NCBI GenBank assembly: GCA_037833965.1
Contig: AP031353.1
Span: 25,422,501-25,486,500, forward strand
Direction of reading: 5' to 3'
Origin: Marchantia polymorpha subsp. ruderalis
Taxonomy: Eukaryota; Streptophyta; Marchantiopsida; Marchantiales; Marchantiaceae
DNA length: 64,000 bases
Part shown: positions 22,783 through 34,254 of the stretch, piece after piece
Numbering within the stretch: the stretch's first letter is position 1
How the letters are laid out: the number at the start of each line of letters is the position of its first letter
Position numbers and translations under genes: made by a program
The notes under the pieces: generated by a model
Seen by the model: the letters and a program-made list of their open reading frames with translations, nothing else
Database searches by the model: none
What the model was told of the DNA's origin: nothing

Positions 22783-22820
22783 CGAACCTTCTTGTGAACC
22801 CTGGTTCACACGAAGGTTCG
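22783..22820. repeat. Hairpin, 18-bp arms, 2-nt loop
   Basis: Arms 22783-22800 and 22803-22820 pair at 17 of 18 positions around 'ct'. It is intergenic with no flanking coding sequence. Confidence 0.8.
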
Positions 22821-23970
22821 GACTTCTGTTTCTTCTCAATACAGTAGTTTGTTTAAAGGCCACGTTGTAAAGCGGGACCTGATATTTGAATGCGTGATAC
22901 GTGAGATCAAGAGGTAAAGCTTGGCCATGTCTACATTCACCTTTTTCCTGCCCTTGTACTGCCCTGCGGTCTGTTCTCAGACTCAGTTTTGGCAGGTTTG
23001 ATCACACGATATAAATGTACAATCTTCTGTGACTATCCCAGATTCTGTTGATACGAAACTTAGCTAAAGAGAAAAGCAGGTGCCAGTTCTCGACCTGAGA
23101 GAGTTTTTGACCGATGACATTTGGCCTTTGATTTCATGAGCACAGTGCAACTGGAACCTTAATTATGGTCAGGAACATGTTTCAATCACTGAATGTTAAA
23201 GGTGTTGGACTTTCAGCTGCGAAAGAGCAAAAGATATAAGCAACTCAGTATAATTAAAAAGGCCTAAGCATATGCTTGGTCATAATGAATAAGAATAAGG
23301 ATAACACCTTAAATGTACGATGTCATGTACATGATGCTGGGTTTGGAACATCAACCAATATTTGTACGACTCTGACCAGGTCGAGGGTATAAATCATGTT
23401 AGTCTAAATCGATATTGTAATCCCGTCATCTCCGGTCAACTAATCTTCTGGTGTCTTGAGCTCGTTAGATTCCAGCATTTAGTATTGAGCTGTAAGAAGT
23501 GTTCGATGGCCCTCCGATACGTGGCTCAATTAATCTTGGGAATACCTTTGTCTGCTCCCTCGCGAGAAACCCTAGTCCTTTTTTCGCTCCTCGGCCTGAA
23601 ATATCTAACAATGTCAACCAGTCCACCTGTATAGGAATCTCACACTCTGTCAATGTTTGTAGCTCCTGCGCATTTAGGTACAACTTCTTCCAGTAGTATG
23701 GTCCTTTTCCTGTTGCGTTGTGCGAAATCGAAAGCCTGCCAGACATGGTCACACAATCTCTCAGTTGATCGGAAATTACAAAAGAGCAGACAAACGCAAG
23801 GTAGCCGTAGGGTGCATGACACACTATATTCTTTTCAGGACTGCTACTTTCAGTACACAACGTGACCTGTCAGTGAGCTGACTAGTCTGCAACTTGGAAG
23901 AAGCGAGACTTCCTACGATTGCAAGGAAGGCATGAGTTCAAAAGTGAGGATGGAACAAAGTACCACGATT
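22821..23970. other. No firm gene
   Basis: A minus-strand frame at 23465-23860 is open for 131 codons but lacks an ATG start and any recognised motif. It could be a downstream exon of the gene at 23975-24445. Confidence 0.2.
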
Positions 23971-23974
23971 TCTC

Positions 23975-24445
23975 TCAGTTAACGCCTTTCGAGGGCTTCC
24001 CACTGAAGATCCAGGAGACAACATGTTCATATCTGCGGATGTCTGATGACGAGAAACGAGCACTGAGGCCCTGCCCGAATGGGCCTGCAAGAGCTGCTGC
24101 AGAAATGGACTGTAAGAAATCACGAACTGCGACATACGAAGTACGGGGCGGGGTCTCGAGACCAGGGACGAGTGTGTGTCCTGCCTCAGAGACTAGAGGG
24201 ACCGACTCGGAATCAGCATACGCCATGGAGAAGAAATAAGTGGCCAAACACAGGACCACGAATCCAATGGCAACCTTCATCCTACCGAAGCCCTGAGACA
24301 ATCTGTGCGTACTGTCAGGATGACTCTGTGCGGCATGCTTCCTCCGACCTCTCAGGCTCCTTTCTTCTAATCTCTCTCGTTTCAGCTGCGCTTTGATTTC
24401 CGCCTTCTTGCTCCTCTCACGGACGGCGGGTGATAGGACTCGCAT
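23975..24445 (-). CDS. Possible membrane-anchored or secreted protein, unknown family
   Basis: The frame from an ATG at 24445 encodes 156 residues. About 55 hydrophilic, strongly basic residues (for example 'RERLEERSLRGRRK') precede one hydrophobic segment, 'VAIGFVVLCLATYFFSMAYA', giving a type II membrane topology. An alternative ATG at 24280 would make the hydrophobic segment a signal peptide of a 101-residue secreted protein. The remainder has no recognised motif. The frame lies in a GC-rich patch (about 24000-24960) typical of gene starts, and it may be the first exon of a spliced gene continuing to lower coordinates. Function is unknown. Confidence 0.35.
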   Translation of the reverse strand: MRVLSPAVRERSKKAEIKAQLKRERLEERSLRGRRKHAAQSHPDSTHRLSQGFGRMKVAIGFVVLCLATYFFSMAYADSESVPLVSEAGHTLVPGLETPPRTSYVAVRDFLQSISAAALAGPFGQGLSARFSSSDIRRYEHVVSWIFSGKPSKGVN

Positions 24446-26850
24446 GTTTGGAAATTCTGAATCAGATCGACCTCTCGCTCGCTCGCTCACTCGCTCTCAA
24501 TTCCTGTCGAATTGAGCAGACCACGTGGTTCGTCGGTTACAGCCTCAGCTCGACAGGACAGACATACGCTAAAACATGTTCAGCCTCCGATAACCATTGG
24601 GAGGACATGCTCTTCGAGCAGGCTCTTTGACCCGGTCCATGTGACCAAAGCGGTCTATGCGCAGCCAGCTATGAGCATGTCCATCACAGCTGAGCACCCT
24701 ACTGTAGTTTCAATCTGACCCACCTGCTGAAAGCCAAAAGCGTTGTGAGTGCTTACCCTGTCCGGTTTCGCGCAAGAATCGAACTGTTGGCCCACGTCGA
24801 GTCAAGCTGCTTCTCGCCCTCCGCCTTCGAGCTCCACCTCTTCGTGGCGATCTAGCTCGGTCTACATGCCCCGAGGATCTCGAGATGGGACATGCTTAGC
24901 GTCCAGCCCGGGCCGCGATGAAGTGGGATCGTGTTCCGAAGCCGTCGATTCCATACAGTGGCTGCGATTGTCAAGCGAGCCCGTAGCTTTTTCGCTCAGA
25001 AAACTCGCAGTTACCGTTTACCAGTACCGCTGCCTACACCTCTGATTATTCTTTCGCATGAGTCCACTTTCATCTGGTTTAGCACCCGACTTGAATCTTT
25101 TTTCTGGAAGGCCTGTCTGAATATGCTTGTTGTATATAGAGAAATAATTTCGCGCTGAATCAGCACGAAATCATCAGGTGGACATCAGCACTGCTCATGT
25201 CCACCTTCTAGGATGTAATTATGAAAATTCATTTTCCGAGATTCCGGGTTTGGACGCTCCTCTCCTGAAAAGCCAGGCACACCAATTCGAAGTACCGGTG
25301 AAGGTCATTGACAAGTCTCTCGAATATGACACCGAATACAAAAGTTTATTGGACTGTACTAGTACAACAGTTCCTCAAGCTATCCCCACAGAAATTTGTG
25401 GGGACAGCTTCTAGAAGAAAGTTCTTCCGATCCAGCCTGGCTTTCATAACCTCAAAAGTCGATATCAGAATCATATATTGCTGCAAAAATTTGAGCCTTT
25501 GCGATCCTAAATGAAGAAGAAGAGTCGACGTCGTTTTCCTTCACGGTTCGAGTTGTGGAGTCCACACCTCAATAGAGCTGATGCTTTATAGGCTTCTTAC
25601 AAGTTTCCAAAGTGAAACACTTCAGAACACTGTGGACTAGATATGTGTTTTTCACCACTGAATCTCTTGAGATATGTTTTGAAGCACCTGATCCCCTTCC
25701 CGACTGCGAATATTAACGCCATTCCCATCGCATTTTGCATTCTGCTTACGCTCTAAACTCTATCGATCCATCCTGTCAGCAAACGCACTGAGGTGCCGGT
25801 GATCCACGCTCATAGAACCCAGTTGACCCATGATCAATTTCCTCGTCTAGCCTCGCCAGACTGCGGCGTTGCAGCAGATTTTGACCTCTTGTAATTTTGA
25901 TGAAGAGAGGAGATGCATGGTATAAAAGAAGTGATGCCAAAAACATCACACACGAAACAAAGCCGAGGAAATTCACTGGAGGTCAAGGAAAGTCGTAATC
26001 AGTTACTACTGGCACGACGAATGAGGATCCAGAGGCACGCACTGGTTGCGACGGACCAAGCCCGATCTAGACTTTCCAGGGGCGAAGCCACTTGACGAAG
26101 AAAGAGTGGATGTTCTGATGGTGTCCTGGGACACGAGCAGAACAGCGTGGTCTGAAAATCCATGAGCAAACTCCCGTTCTGCATTCGGACTGCTCGATAA
26201 TATTAGCAGCTGAAGAAATCCCCCCCAAACGAAGTATTTCTAAAATCTCTATCGACAAGTACTAAACACATTTCTGATTCTTTGGGCCAGCAGGAGATGT
26301 AGTAATTGTACTCGTTGCGAGGTTTCGATCTTCTATCATTACAGCGATGGCCTTGAAAATGGAACTGAAATGATTTCTCCTTTCCGGCACTCTCTGCTTG
26401 TACCACACTCGAGACACTGATGGCTCGGCTCTACGAGGGATCGAGAACTTCCGGATTCTGAAACAATATGGAGGTTTTGGAAGGCGAGCGGTTTCGGACT
26501 TAAAGTTCCAGTCAATATCCGATGGTAAATCCGATTTTATGTATCTTTCATTTTCATACATCGTACTTGCCGCACTACGTACAGCACAGTCTACTGTGGT
26601 CAGATCTACATTGGAAACCACGGGCACGAGACCGACCACGTTGGGGGGCGGGAAATGAAAGCACGATCTCCCTTTCAGCATCAGCCACAGCGCGAGCACG
26701 GATCCGGGGACTGAGTCCGCTCTGCCGGCGATGTCGGTCACCGTGCGATCCCTCGATACTCGCCGAGCTCCAGGCTACCGACCGGGTCCACCGGGAAAGT
26801 AATAGCTCCTACAGCGTTGGAGCCGCCGGACGGACGAACATGGATGGAGA
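24446..26850. other. No firm gene; GC-rich then mixed sequence
   Basis: 24446-24960 is GC-rich and could be the 5' region of the 24-kb minus-strand gene. 25178-25414 is open on the plus strand without a recognised motif. A short stem (ccccaca/tgtgggg type) lies near 25384-25403. Confidence 0.25.
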
Positions 26851-26851
26851 G

Positions 26852-28786
26852 CTATTTCTTCTGCGCGGCGGTGCCGTTGGCGCTGCTCGCCCCGTCTTTG
26901 TCCGGAACAAAATTGGTCGCCACGATTTCGTTGGCATCGATCTCGAACGCGGTCTGATCGACGGTCGTGGCGCATTCCGACGCAAGGTCGTCCTCGTTCT
27001 TTTCGCCCTCGCAGTCGCTGGCGTGGCAGCTGACTCCGCACTCGCCCTCGTCGCGAGGCTTGCGTATGCAGCAGTGCGTGATTCGGCTTCGGTCGATGCC
27101 GCGCCACGCGTAGTAGTTGTTCTCCCAGATTTCGCTCCACGCTTTGTACCACGGCTTGCCCATGGGCCACGACATCTCCAGCTTGGCGTGCAGAGCGCTG
27201 TTCTCCCTGTACGCCTCGACCAAAGCCTGTGCGCCCTTGCTCCCGAACGTACAGATCAGCCCTTGCACCTCCAGCGTGTCAAGATTCGGCAGATGGTTCC
27301 CGGCCAGCGCTTTGGCCACGGCGATCACCTCGTCGTCGCTCCGCAGCAGCAGATGCAGAATGTACAAACTCGCCGCGTTCCCGGACTCGAAGCCCGCCGT
27401 CAGGCCCGTCAAGCCCTCGACCCCGAGCACGCTGTCCTTGAGATCGAGGATCGAGAGCGAGGGGAGATGGTTTTTCATGATCGCCCGCCCGATGCTCAGC
27501 CCCTCGTCCGCCCTCAAGTTCGTGTCCACGAGCCGAAGCGTCTTGAGGGCCGGGAAGGGGCACGATTCCAGCGCGCTGGTGATGGCCGCTCCGGACTCGA
27601 AGCCCCCGAGCATGAGCTCTTCCAGATGCGTCACGTGCCCCGCCGTCAGAGTTCTGGCCACGGCTTCCGCCCCTTTCTTCGAGATCGATGTCGAAGGTTT
27701 GGTGTGCACGAGCTGGAGAGTGTTCAGGACGCCGACGTGACCTTCCTCGAAGACGGTCGACAGCGCGCTCACGCCTATGGCCGTGATGGTGTCGCTCAGA
27801 ATGCACAGATCCAGGGCCTTGAGCGAATCCAATTTGCCCGCCTTGAGCCCCTTGGCGATCGCCTTGGCTCCTTCGTCTCCCACATCCCTCTTCAGCTGCT
27901 CGATGCTCGGCAGGATCGAGTCCTCCTCGCAGCCGGGCAGCCTCGCAGTCTCGTCCGTTTCCTGGTCAGGGTCCACGCCCTCCTCCAGCTCCTCCGCCTC
28001 TCCCTTGCCCTTGTCGACGTCCTCGACCTTCGCTTCGACCGCTTGCGGCGCTTGGGGCGCTGCCACCTCTTCCGTCTCGTAGAGAGACCCGTATTCTCCT
28101 GCGAGCCATGTCCAGGATCTCCAAGCTTGCGTCAACCTGAGGACCTCTAAATTTTGGAAGTCTCCCCTCTCTGCAGCTCTCCCGAGAGCGCAGATAATCT
28201 CGTTGCCGAATCCGTTGTCGTCGATCACGAGGTTCGTCAGCTTCGACAAGTGACCGAGGTCGATGGCTTTGACGAGGAGATCGATTTCCTCTGCTCCCAT
28301 GCACAAGTCCAAGAGAGTGAGAGACGACAGGTTGGGAATGTGCCCGGCCGTCAGGCTGTACAATACGCTGCGGCATTGCTTCTCCTCGCGGAGCATCAGC
28401 TTCTCCAGCTTTGGAAATGGCCGTCGCGAGAGAACCCGTCCTATGATTTCGCAAATCTCTTCCTCGTGGTATTCTATGTCTAGTTCCGATGAGTCGTCGA
28501 TCAACTGCTCGAGCTCGTCCAGATTCAGATCCTCGATGGTTGAGGGAATCTCATCCGGATTGTACAGAGGCTCGGGCTTCAGCCTGAGCATCAAAAACAG
28601 CAGCACTCTTGCCAGTGGAGGCCATTTCTGCAGGTCGTATCCTGCATCTGGCTGCGTCACGATGAAGTAATGACTGCTCAGGAGAGACAGCTTGCCGTCC
28701 CAAACAGAACTCGGTATAACTTCGAACTGGAAATCATCGCAAGTGTCGCTCTGCTCGTCGGAAACATCTCTCGCCTCCGATTCCAT
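26852..28786 (-). CDS. Intronless leucine-rich-repeat protein (ribonuclease-inhibitor type)
   Basis: This is a single open frame of 644 residues from the ATG at 28786; the frame is open upstream but without another ATG. It has an N-terminal acidic, helical region (about 1-120), LRRs at about 125-240 (for example 'HIPNLSSLTLLDLCMGAEEI'), and an acidic low-complexity insert at about 245-300 rich in Glu, Asp and Ala. A second LRR block follows at about 310-560 with 28-29-residue repeats of RI/NLRC3 style ('LPSLSILDLKDSVLGVEGL'). The tail is cysteine-bearing and hydrophilic and ends in AQKK. No NACHT, kinase or transmembrane domain is seen, so this is probably a cytosolic protein-interaction scaffold. 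It lies in a GC-rich island unlike its flanks, which suggests codon-biased expression or an origin different from its neighbours. Confidence 0.85.
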   Translation of the reverse strand: MESEARDVSDEQSDTCDDFQFEVIPSSVWDGKLSLLSSHYFIVTQPDAGYDLQKWPPLARVLLFLMLRLKPEPLYNPDEIPSTIEDLNLDELEQLIDDSSELDIEYHEEEICEIIGRVLSRRPFPKLEKLMLREEKQCRSVLYSLTAGHIPNLSSLTLLDLCMGAEEIDLLVKAIDLGHLSKLTNLVIDDNGFGNEIICALGRAAERGDFQNLEVLRLTQAWRSWTWLAGEYGSLYETEEVAAPQAPQAVEAKVEDVDKGKGEAEELEEGVDPDQETDETARLPGCEEDSILPSIEQLKRDVGDEGAKAIAKGLKAGKLDSLKALDLCILSDTITAIGVSALSTVFEEGHVGVLNTLQLVHTKPSTSISKKGAEAVARTLTAGHVTHLEELMLGGFESGAAITSALESCPFPALKTLRLVDTNLRADEGLSIGRAIMKNHLPSLSILDLKDSVLGVEGLTGLTAGFESGNAASLYILHLLLRSDDEVIAVAKALAGNHLPNLDTLEVQGLICTFGSKGAQALVEAYRENSALHAKLEMSWPMGKPWYKAWSEIWENNYYAWRGIDRSRITHCCIRKPRDEGECGVSCHASDCEGEKNEDDLASECATTVDQTAFEIDANEIVATNFVPDKDGASSANGTAAQKK

Positions 28787-28789
28787 GGC

Positions 28790-31210
28790 CCCTGCCGAAT
28801 TCAAAGACCTCTACCGCCGGATTCTGGCTTGCTGGTCTGACCAGATTGGTCGAGCAGTCCTAAGGCGCCCGAGGTGCTAATTCAAGAGCTAGGATGACCT
28901 GTGTAGTAAGTACTGCAATACACAATCAAAACGTCAGAAATCGTGTTGCCACAATGATTCGACCTCCGGAACTAAAACTGGAATCAATTCTCGGAAGAGA
29001 CTCTGATGGAGACAAAATCCGACATTCTTCCAAGCGGAGCGAGCCCAGGATTATCGATTGCATGTCGATGCTCTCCAAGGATATCGATGGTGGATATGTA
29101 TACTAATTTTGAGCTTCATATCGATGTAGATAGAGAACAAATCTAAGGATCACACGCCTAGACAACCTATAATCTCACCTCAGGTCCAAAATTGAGGCTG
29201 GATCCATACAGATAGCCGCTTGTTCACAGGTGTACCGCTGACATGGGTCTGGATCTCCGCATCATGAAATTAAAACCAGACCGAGCCAGCGGAATGGTGC
29301 CTTCTCGAAACACAAATTGTGCACAGCACCAGTCCAGATCTGGACCTCTCGAGCTTGCTATCTATTTAAGTAAAACCTCGCATTCTCTGGCAAAACTCAC
29401 ATCGAAGGCAAGTATTAACCCGATGTGGTGATTACGATGCCAGTACTAAGTCAGTCCAGCCAAAATCGAAAAAAATCTCCAGTCACACCAGTATTGCGAA
29501 GTTGGTGGCACAAGTGAAGGCCCAGGCATATCCACGATGTGGGCTGGCACATGATTGTCAGATTCTCTTAGGAGTCACGAGTATATGGTTAATGTCTACC
29601 TTATAAAATCCAATGACGAGAGCTAAGGCCCTTCTGCGCACTGACGCTTGTATGGCTCGCTACTGGAGCGAAGCTTGATGACTGTGATGCCCATTGAACT
29701 GTGAAACATCCTTAGTAGTACTGTAGAGTTCAGTGGCAAAGATCACTGGTCCGTACTCAAGCTCGACTGCTGAATTATACCTTCTACTGGACCTTGTCAG
29801 GCAGCTCACCGTGATAAGCTCAACATGAGGATGAGATAAGAATTGCAAATTCTATAAAACCATCAAATGGAGAGGTTTAGGAAAAAACGTTCTTCGCTGT
29901 CCACCGCATTGCTCTGTTCATGCTGCAGTGACATGACGAGGGGACAGATTTCCAAGGTAGCAGAAAATTGTGACAGGCTAGGCTTTCGAGTCAGGTGAGG
30001 CCGAGGACGGGGAACAGCAACCAGAACCTTGGGACAGTGACCTCTGCCAGCATGACCAAAACAGAAATGGCGAGCGCACATGCCATATGCTTCTCCTCCT
30101 ACACTTAGTGTACATGTTTTGCGGAGGGCCTGGTGGGACCTTGAGAAGATACCGAGACTCTCCGTAAGATACATGCAAACCATTGTGGTATCCTTATTAT
30201 CTTCACCATGACGTTGCAACGAGTGTTTTCTGGACAATTTAGGAGGTGATTTTTAGCATATAACTGAATTGATTAGACAATGCACGCTTTTAATGACGTG
30301 GTTCTAAAAATATCAAAATTTTCTTCCCGATCGGACGTAATCTGTACATCCGGGACCAGATATAAGTTATTTCTTGAAAATACCGGTTTCTTGTTGTTTA
30401 CGTGCCTTTGTACGAACAAATGAGAGAATGTTGGGCCTCGCCGGGAGAATGTGACGTCGAAATGCGCTTTCTCAGAGCGTGATGCTCAATATTCGGCTAG
30501 ATTGCCCAACTGTGTCAGACCTGTAAGTACCGGCTCGAGAGAAGAACCAAACCTGTCAGTACCAATCATTACCTCGCCTCAGTCTATGTTGCTTCGTAGG
30601 TTGACAAGATGACTTCTAACGATCAATTGTCAAACAAACCGTATGTTGGCGTGTACTAAGATGGAACGCTTCAATCGTACATGTGAAGAGTTCCAAGCCC
30701 GGTCAACATACTAATAATTCCAAAACTGCGCTCTGCAACATCTAATGACGATCATCGTCATCAAAGTCTACTCTGTTGAGAGGAATAAACCTTCAAAGTA
30801 TTTAGACCTGTCAAAAGTTGCAGGTGGGCTTGTTGCAAACTTTTTGGACAAACACTAAAACTAGTTTATGTCCTGATGGTATAGTGTTAGATTCCAGAGT
30901 CAATACTGTCAGACTTTGTTGCTTATGTCTATGAAGGTGTTTTAGATCCTTAGAATTCTATAGGGAAATCATATGCGTTTCTGGCATTGTTAAAATGGCA
31001 TGGTTCTTTGAAAGAGATGATTCAGTACATTTTATATGTAAAATAATTTATGTAAATATCATCATATGTGTATGTATTGATCTCAGTCCATATATACATC
31101 TAAATTGAGAAGAGATATCAAACTGCATATTAACTATGGACTAGAATCTTCCCGACAAGTTTACATTGCTGAACCGAATGATTCGATGATTCTCCAGCAT
31201 TTCTTTGTCA
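28790..31210. other. No gene seen
   Basis: The sequence just right of 28790 is the presumptive promoter of the LRR gene. The rest is non-coding. A minus-strand frame at 29863-30237 has a Cys/His-rich stretch but no intact zinc-knuckle spacing. Confidence 0.3.
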
Positions 31211-31212
31211 AA

Positions 31213-31249
31213 CGAAGATTTGCTGCAAGCACATTGCAGCAAATCTTCG
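31213..31249. repeat. Perfect hairpin, 16-bp arms, 5-nt loop
   Basis: Arms 31213-31228 and 31234-31249 are exact reverse complements around 'gcaca'. The surrounding sequence is AT-rich and non-coding. Confidence 0.9.
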
Positions 31250-32860
31250 TGCTTGAAGACCAACTGGTTTCTAACGAAGAATTGAAATGTATTTGCAACA
31301 GATTGAAACCATATGTAGATTGACTGTTTGCAGTCGAGTTCACTGAAAGCAATTTGCCCGCATGGATCCGAAAAGTACACGGTGGACGCGTCGATGTGGG
31401 TATAAAACGATACCATGATTTGGATTAGCGCATTCATTCTAGCTGGATATAATACTGTCCCAGCAACCTTCTAACCTGCAGGCATTTGTCAACCGAGGTG
31501 AAGCTTAATATCGGATGAACATGCACAGACGCAGACCTGAACAGTCCTATCAAGCTGCAACTTATCATTTCCGCTCGTTGAAACACCAAAGGCACATGCA
31601 AGGCATGATTCACAACCATATCCAGTCATTGACAAGTGAATCTTGCATCAGTATACGCTAACGTCCAGTGTTTTTGTTGCAAATAACTTTCTCCTCTTTC
31701 CTCGTCAAAACGAACGTTTGTAAACGAAACTTGTTCAAAAGACTTCCTTCCACGTCGAGAACAACTGAAGTCAAGAAACCGGTGGGAAATTAAGAAGATT
31801 AAGAAATTCTTATTACGTGGGACGGGTTCAGGTCACAATTTCATCTTTCTGAGTTTCATGGTTCCTCTAATTTGTTCATGAGAGTAATCCTTTGATGGTC
31901 TATGTCCTTAAATTCCCAGCTAGCGTTGGTAAATCAGCAGGCTATCACAACAAGAACAGAGCCTGATACTACAGTTGTTTACACTCTATGCGGCTCAGAG
32001 TTTTGGTGTCAACTCTCCTCTGGGATCTGCTAGGCAACGAATGACAGAAGTAGTCGGAATGTGAACAGCCACGGTTTTATGAGAGGGAAGGTGAACTTAC
32101 TAACTATTGCTGCTTACAGAACCGTTCCCAGTTTGTTGGGCCTGCCCGCCCGCCCTTCATCGTTTGCACGTCCGGTGCTCCCTTCGACCGTCCACGGCTT
32201 TTTATTAGTATCAGTCGTCAAAATTTGAAAGGGACAGCTAGTAACGATATATTTTCCATGTACTTCTCAAGAAAGAGGCTGACATGTTTTAGATTTGTGT
32301 ACAAGGTACTTAAAAAACATACGTATCACGAATAATAACATACGTATCATGGATCTCTGGTTAGTATTCGATGGTCTGATTCGGTATTTGGATCTTCCAT
32401 AGATCAAGTTTACATTCAACAAACATGGCATAAAGACACCGCTCCCGAGAGCCTGGAATCTGTTAGCAGTGCGACATATCTGCGACATATCTAAAATAGA
32501 GGACCATGAATCAGCTTAGATTGGCCTTTATTCCACTGGAACAGTATCAAAAAAATTAGAAATCGCCGGTTGTGTCAACTAGTGATCCGGATTGTACATG
32601 CAATGTACAAATGAAGCACATTTCCAGGTCAGTCGATCTAGCTCTCACTTAGATCCATGTGATGGCCAGCAGGCGTTCGAAGACGATCGAGTCCATCGAC
32701 GCGATTTAGTAGCTGCCTAGCTTATTTCTTCGTCGACGAAGAATAGAGATTGTAATGTACAAATGTTTATGTTCTGTGCAAGCACCTGCATCTCGCTAGA
32801 TCCAAAGCTCGAGCTACCTTTTAGAGAGCGATCGATTCAAAAATCGAGACATCCGTCTTG
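31250..32860. other. No gene seen
   Basis: Non-coding. It holds a short direct repeat 'aacatacgtatca' near 32318 and 32337. Confidence 0.3.
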
Positions 32861-32862
32861 CA

Positions 32863-33423
32863 CTATGGTGCGTGTGGAGCTTGCCACGAGCTTGTTCCCG
32901 GTTGTGCAAATGCACCGGGGATAGGACTGTGTTGCACTTTTGGACCCGGTGGCGTGAGAGGGGTAGGCCAGGAAGCTGCAGCTGCTGGTGCCGGAGGTGC
33001 ATGCTGTCCGTGAACTGGGTACCCCTGATGAACGATGTGCGGTACAGGGTAACCTTGCTGCACAACTCCAGGGGCTGGATGCATGTGCGCAGGGTAGGCG
33101 AGCTGCACACCGACTGGAACTGCTGGATCTATCCCCGGAGCACCTGAGGAATGAATCACCAACTTCGTTCTGAAGCAGCAGCCATAGACGCAGCAAAATG
33201 TTCCCCACAGTATTCCTAGAATTACGAGGTCCGTCACGAGCAATCCCATCCACTGAAGGCCTGAGAACAAAACCAATAACGCGAACATGCAAGCCATGGC
33301 ACCCAATACTGTGAAGAAGACGTAGTAAGTAAGCCTGCATTGCGCCAAATTGCAGCAGTTCTCATCGTCCTGCCTCCTCACGAACACATCATGACCTGCC
33401 TGAGGCCCCATTCCCATGGCCAT
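32863..33423 (-). CDS. Two-TM membrane protein with proline-rich tail
   Basis: The frame runs from an ATG at 33423 and encodes 186 residues. The reading frame is open for 24 more codons upstream but without an ATG, so an upstream exon is possible. Residues about 33-56 ('YYVFFTVLGAMACMFALLVL' and on) and 59-82 are two transmembrane helices joined by a very short turn. They are flanked by cysteine pairs 'CC' at 23-24, 77-78 and 82-83, which are candidate palmitoylation sites. Residues 95-186 are rich in Pro, Gly, Ala, His and Tyr with repeated 'QGYPV' units. The layout suggests a small plasma- or endomembrane protein with a disordered tail. The family is not recognised. Confidence 0.65.
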   Translation of the reverse strand: MAMGMGPQAGHDVFVRRQDDENCCNLAQCRLTYYVFFTVLGAMACMFALLVLFSGLQWMGLLVTDLVILGILWGTFCCVYGCCFRTKLVIHSSGAPGIDPAVPVGVQLAYPAHMHPAPGVVQQGYPVPHIVHQGYPVHGQHAPPAPAAAASWPTPLTPPGPKVQHSPIPGAFAQPGTSSWQAPHAP

Positions 33424-33429
33424 GGTGAA

Positions 33430-34254
33430 CCGATTTCCCGAGGTCTGCGAGCCTGAACGAGCGGAGCTCGGAGGCGCCTCGAGGTTTCGTCCCACGAAGA
33501 TCCTCTTTAATATGCAGCAGTCTCAAGTCTCCAGAGAGTAGTAGCCAGCAGAACCAGCAGCTAAACACCCTTCACAAGTCGATTGGAATCACCTCTCGAA
33601 ATGCTGTCAATCAGCCTATATCGAGTGGTTGAATCCTGTCACGTGATGACGCTTCGAGCAGTCGAGACACAAAGCGATCCTGGGCTCTCCTCAATCACCC
33701 CCACTCCAGATCCAAGCTCTACGCTCGCGCAGCAGATTACTCGAACCTCGAGCCACTCGAGCTCTACACTTATACCTGTCCTGCTTCTCCAGGCTTCCGT
33801 GGCTCTAGGATCAAGCTGAGCGAGGTTCAGCTCGGGTGTGCAGTCCTACCTCATGGTTACACATGCAACTCCATGGTTTGTGACAGTGGTCTCCATCTAT
33901 AGATCAACCTCATTGAGATGCAACTATGGAGAAGATATAACAGCAGAATTCTGAACGTGCCGGCTGTTAGTTCGAAGTCGGGGGGTTCATGTGGTAAGTG
34001 GTCATGGCCCCGTGTGCGTTAGCTGTCCAGGAGACGACAGTCACGTCACTCTCGGTCCTTGTTTGTCCGTGAAGTTAGCCACGGTCCGTGAAGTCGTCAA
34101 CTTCGGTCCCGGCGTCGTTGTACCAGCACATAGTACGACGCAGCAGAAACGCGTCGTATTGCAAGCAAACGTGCTGGCAGAAAAGTAGTTCTGTGGCACT
34201 GTGAGTGAGAATTTCCTGTACACCGGACTCCATACACTCAGCACATGAGCGGAG
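33430..34254. other. Upstream region of the membrane protein; no gene seen
   Basis: The first 300 bp are the presumptive promoter and 5' UTR of the minus-strand gene at 32863-33423. The remainder is non-coding. Confidence 0.3.

Noticed and set aside
23465-23860. Minus-strand 131-codon frame
   Set aside because: It has no ATG start and no motif, and a second frame on the same strand looks equally plausible. It is kept only as a possible exon of the 24-kb gene.
26522-28150. 542-codon plus-strand open frame
   Set aside because: It is antisense to the LRR gene in a GC-rich island. Its translation is Arg/Gln/His-rich without domains, while the opposite strand has a clear LRR protein.
29863-30237. 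Cys/His-rich minus-strand frame resembling a zinc knuckle
   Set aside because: The C-x2-C-x4-H-x4-C spacing is not present and no other element parts flank it.
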